Source of the DNA: Chitinophagaceae bacterium
GTDB lineage: Bacteria; Bacteroidota; Bacteroidia; Chitinophagales; Chitinophagaceae
Length of the DNA: 7,567 nucleotides
Assembly (NCBI GenBank): GCA_021738605.1
Contig: JAIPBY010000122.1
Location: forward strand, 1 to 7,567
Reading direction: 5' to 3'
The translations under genes and the position numbers were made by a program. Shown here in pieces: positions 6,806 to 7,567 of this stretch. A model generated the notes under the pieces. It ran no database searches and was not told the DNA's origin. It was given only the letters and a program-made list of their open reading frames with translations. Numbering within the stretch: the first letter of the stretch is position 1; every line of letters begins with the position of its first letter.

Positions 6806-7567
6806 ATGTCTTTCAAGGCGTTGAACAAAACTTCAATGCTGTGAAGCGCGCGCTTGCCTGTGCCATCCTTGATTTGGTGCCGGCAACTTGTTCCTGAAGC
6901 AGCAATGAGGAATTCCTCATCTGCTTCGCGTACAGCCTTGAACAAAACAAGCTCACCCACTTTCATGGAAACGTCATAGTGTTCTTGCTCATAGCCAAAA
7001 GAACCTGCCATGCCACAGCAACCCGATGGGATCAGGCGGGCTTCGTAATGCTCAGGAAAGGACAAGGCACGCTTGACAGGTGTCATCGAAGCCTGGCTTT
7101 TTTGGTGACAATGGCCATGGATCTTGATCTTTTTGCTGGCAGCAGTGAAAGAAGATGTCGATATTTTTCCCTTGTCAGCCTCCCGCATGAACCACTCTTC
7201 AAACAAGAAAACATGTTGGGAGAGTTCCTTCGATTTATCAAGCAATGCCGGATCAACCAGATCAAGGTATTCATCCCTGAAACCCAGGATGGCAGAAGGT
7301 TCTACGCCAACCAGTGGTGTTGAGGCATTGATGATGGATGAGAATATCTTGACCTGTTCATTAGCGATTTTTTTGGCTTCCCTGATCAGGCCCTTAGAGA
7401 GATATGTTCTGGCACTGTCGGGATGTTCAATCATGCGAACTTCATAGCCCAATCTTTCCATCAACAAAATACACTGCTTGCCAATTTCAACGTCATTGTA
7501 ATTGGAGAATTCATCACAGAACAAATACACCTTGTTGTCAGCCTGCTTGCCTGAGGGATTTGAAATG
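6802..7567 (-). CDS. FAD/(Fe-S) oxidoreductase (D-lactate dehydrogenase-like), C-terminal part, 5' end outside the window
   Basis: The frame ends at TAG (6802-6804) and stays open to the right edge, so 254 residues of a larger protein are visible. A GTG at 7528-7530 could be read as a start, but 12 further in-frame codons without a stop precede it, and the sequence there reads as mid-protein. The visible part matches the cysteine-rich CCG-type module found at the C-terminus of large FAD-binding and (Fe-S)-binding dehydrogenases (YdiJ / D-lactate or 2-hydroxyacid dehydrogenase-like). Recognisable pieces, counting the GTG codon as residue 1, are FCDEFSNYND (4-13), VGVEPSAILGFRDEY (74-88), HGHCHQKSQ (138-146, Cys141), PSGCCGMAGSFGYE (168-181, Cys171 and Cys172) and ASGTSCRHQIKDGT (211-224, Cys216). 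These cysteines probably bind an Fe-S cluster or take part in electron transfer. The FAD domain and any ferredoxin-like 4Fe-4S motifs would lie beyond the window, so the substrate is not determined. The gene is convergent with the SusCD operon and appears functionally unrelated to it. Confidence 0.85.
   Translation of the reverse strand, partial: ISNPSGKQADNKVYLFCDEFSNYNDVEIGKQCILLMERLGYEVRMIEHPDSARTYLSKGLIREAKKIANEQVKIFSSIINASTPLVGVEPSAILGFRDEYLDLVDPALLDKSKELSQHVFLFEEWFMREADKGKISTSSFTAASKKIKIHGHCHQKSQASMTPVKRALSFPEHYEARLIPSGCCGMAGSFGYEQEHYDVSMKVGELVLFKAVREADEEFLIAASGTSCRHQIKDGTGKRALHSIEVLFNALKDI

Noticed and set aside
6812..6846. Two 5-bp stem-loops (TTCAA/TTGAA and CTTCA/TGAAG) near the convergent junction
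   Set aside because: The stems are short and AT-rich, lie inside coding sequence, and lack a following U-tract. They are not convincing terminators.
6844..6855. Perfect 12-bp GC-rich palindrome AAGCGCGCGCTT just past the operon end, considered as a terminator
   Set aside because: It encodes part of the oxidoreductase C-terminus (KRAL region), leaves almost no loop after a 4-bp stem, and has no U-tract on either strand.
7528..7530. GTG as the start codon of a 242-aa stand-alone Fe-S protein
   Set aside because: The frame continues upstream without a stop to the window edge, and the module normally forms the C-terminus of a much larger FAD-linked enzyme.

Overview
The window looks like chromosomal DNA of a Bacteroidota member, most likely family Chitinophagaceae or a close relative. 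The main evidence is a tandem SusC-like / SusD-like gene pair, a pairing essentially restricted to this phylum. Supporting signs are promoters of the Bacteroidota type (TTTG, 19 bp, TAnnTTTG) and A-rich start regions without Shine-Dalgarno motifs. The family-level assignment rests only on the general feel of the protein sequences and is uncertain.

Layout, left to right. (1) Bases 1-110 are non-coding as far as I can see. (2) Bases 111-860, minus strand: a complete YdcF/ElyC/SanA-type (DUF218) membrane-anchored envelope protein. (3) Bases 861-973: a short divergent intergenic region. It carries a perfect-consensus promoter for the YdcF-like gene and a near-consensus promoter for the rightward operon, each with a 19-bp spacer. 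(4) Bases 974-6805, plus strand: three tightly spaced co-directional genes that probably form one operon. They are a SusC/RagA TonB-dependent outer-membrane transporter (1039 aa), a SusD/RagB substrate-binding lipoprotein (539 aa) and a lipoprotein with two predicted IPT/TIG domains plus a C-terminal beta-rich module (343 aa). (5) Bases 6802-7567, minus strand: the 3' part of an FAD/(Fe-S) oxidoreductase of the large D-lactate / 2-hydroxyacid dehydrogenase-like type. It runs off the right edge and overlaps the operon's last stop codon by 4 bp.

How the genes work together (inference from the families): SusC forms the TonB-energised barrel and SusD the lid that captures ligand at the cell surface. 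The third protein occupies the place of a SusE/SusF-type surface glycan-binding protein and probably helps recruit the polymer or oligomer. The window contains no glycoside hydrolase, polysaccharide lyase, esterase, sulfatase or peptidase. It also contains no HTCS, SusR, ECF sigma or anti-sigma gene. Opposite-strand genes with apparently unrelated functions bound the operon on both sides, so it looks like an 'orphan' uptake cassette whose ligand cannot be read from the context.

I see no RNA genes, insertion sequences, CRISPR arrays or convincing intrinsic terminators. Nothing here is clearly a new biological system. The points most worth following up are the unassigned C-terminal domain of the third protein, the enzyme-less uptake cassette, the compact back-to-back promoters and the overlapping convergent gene ends.
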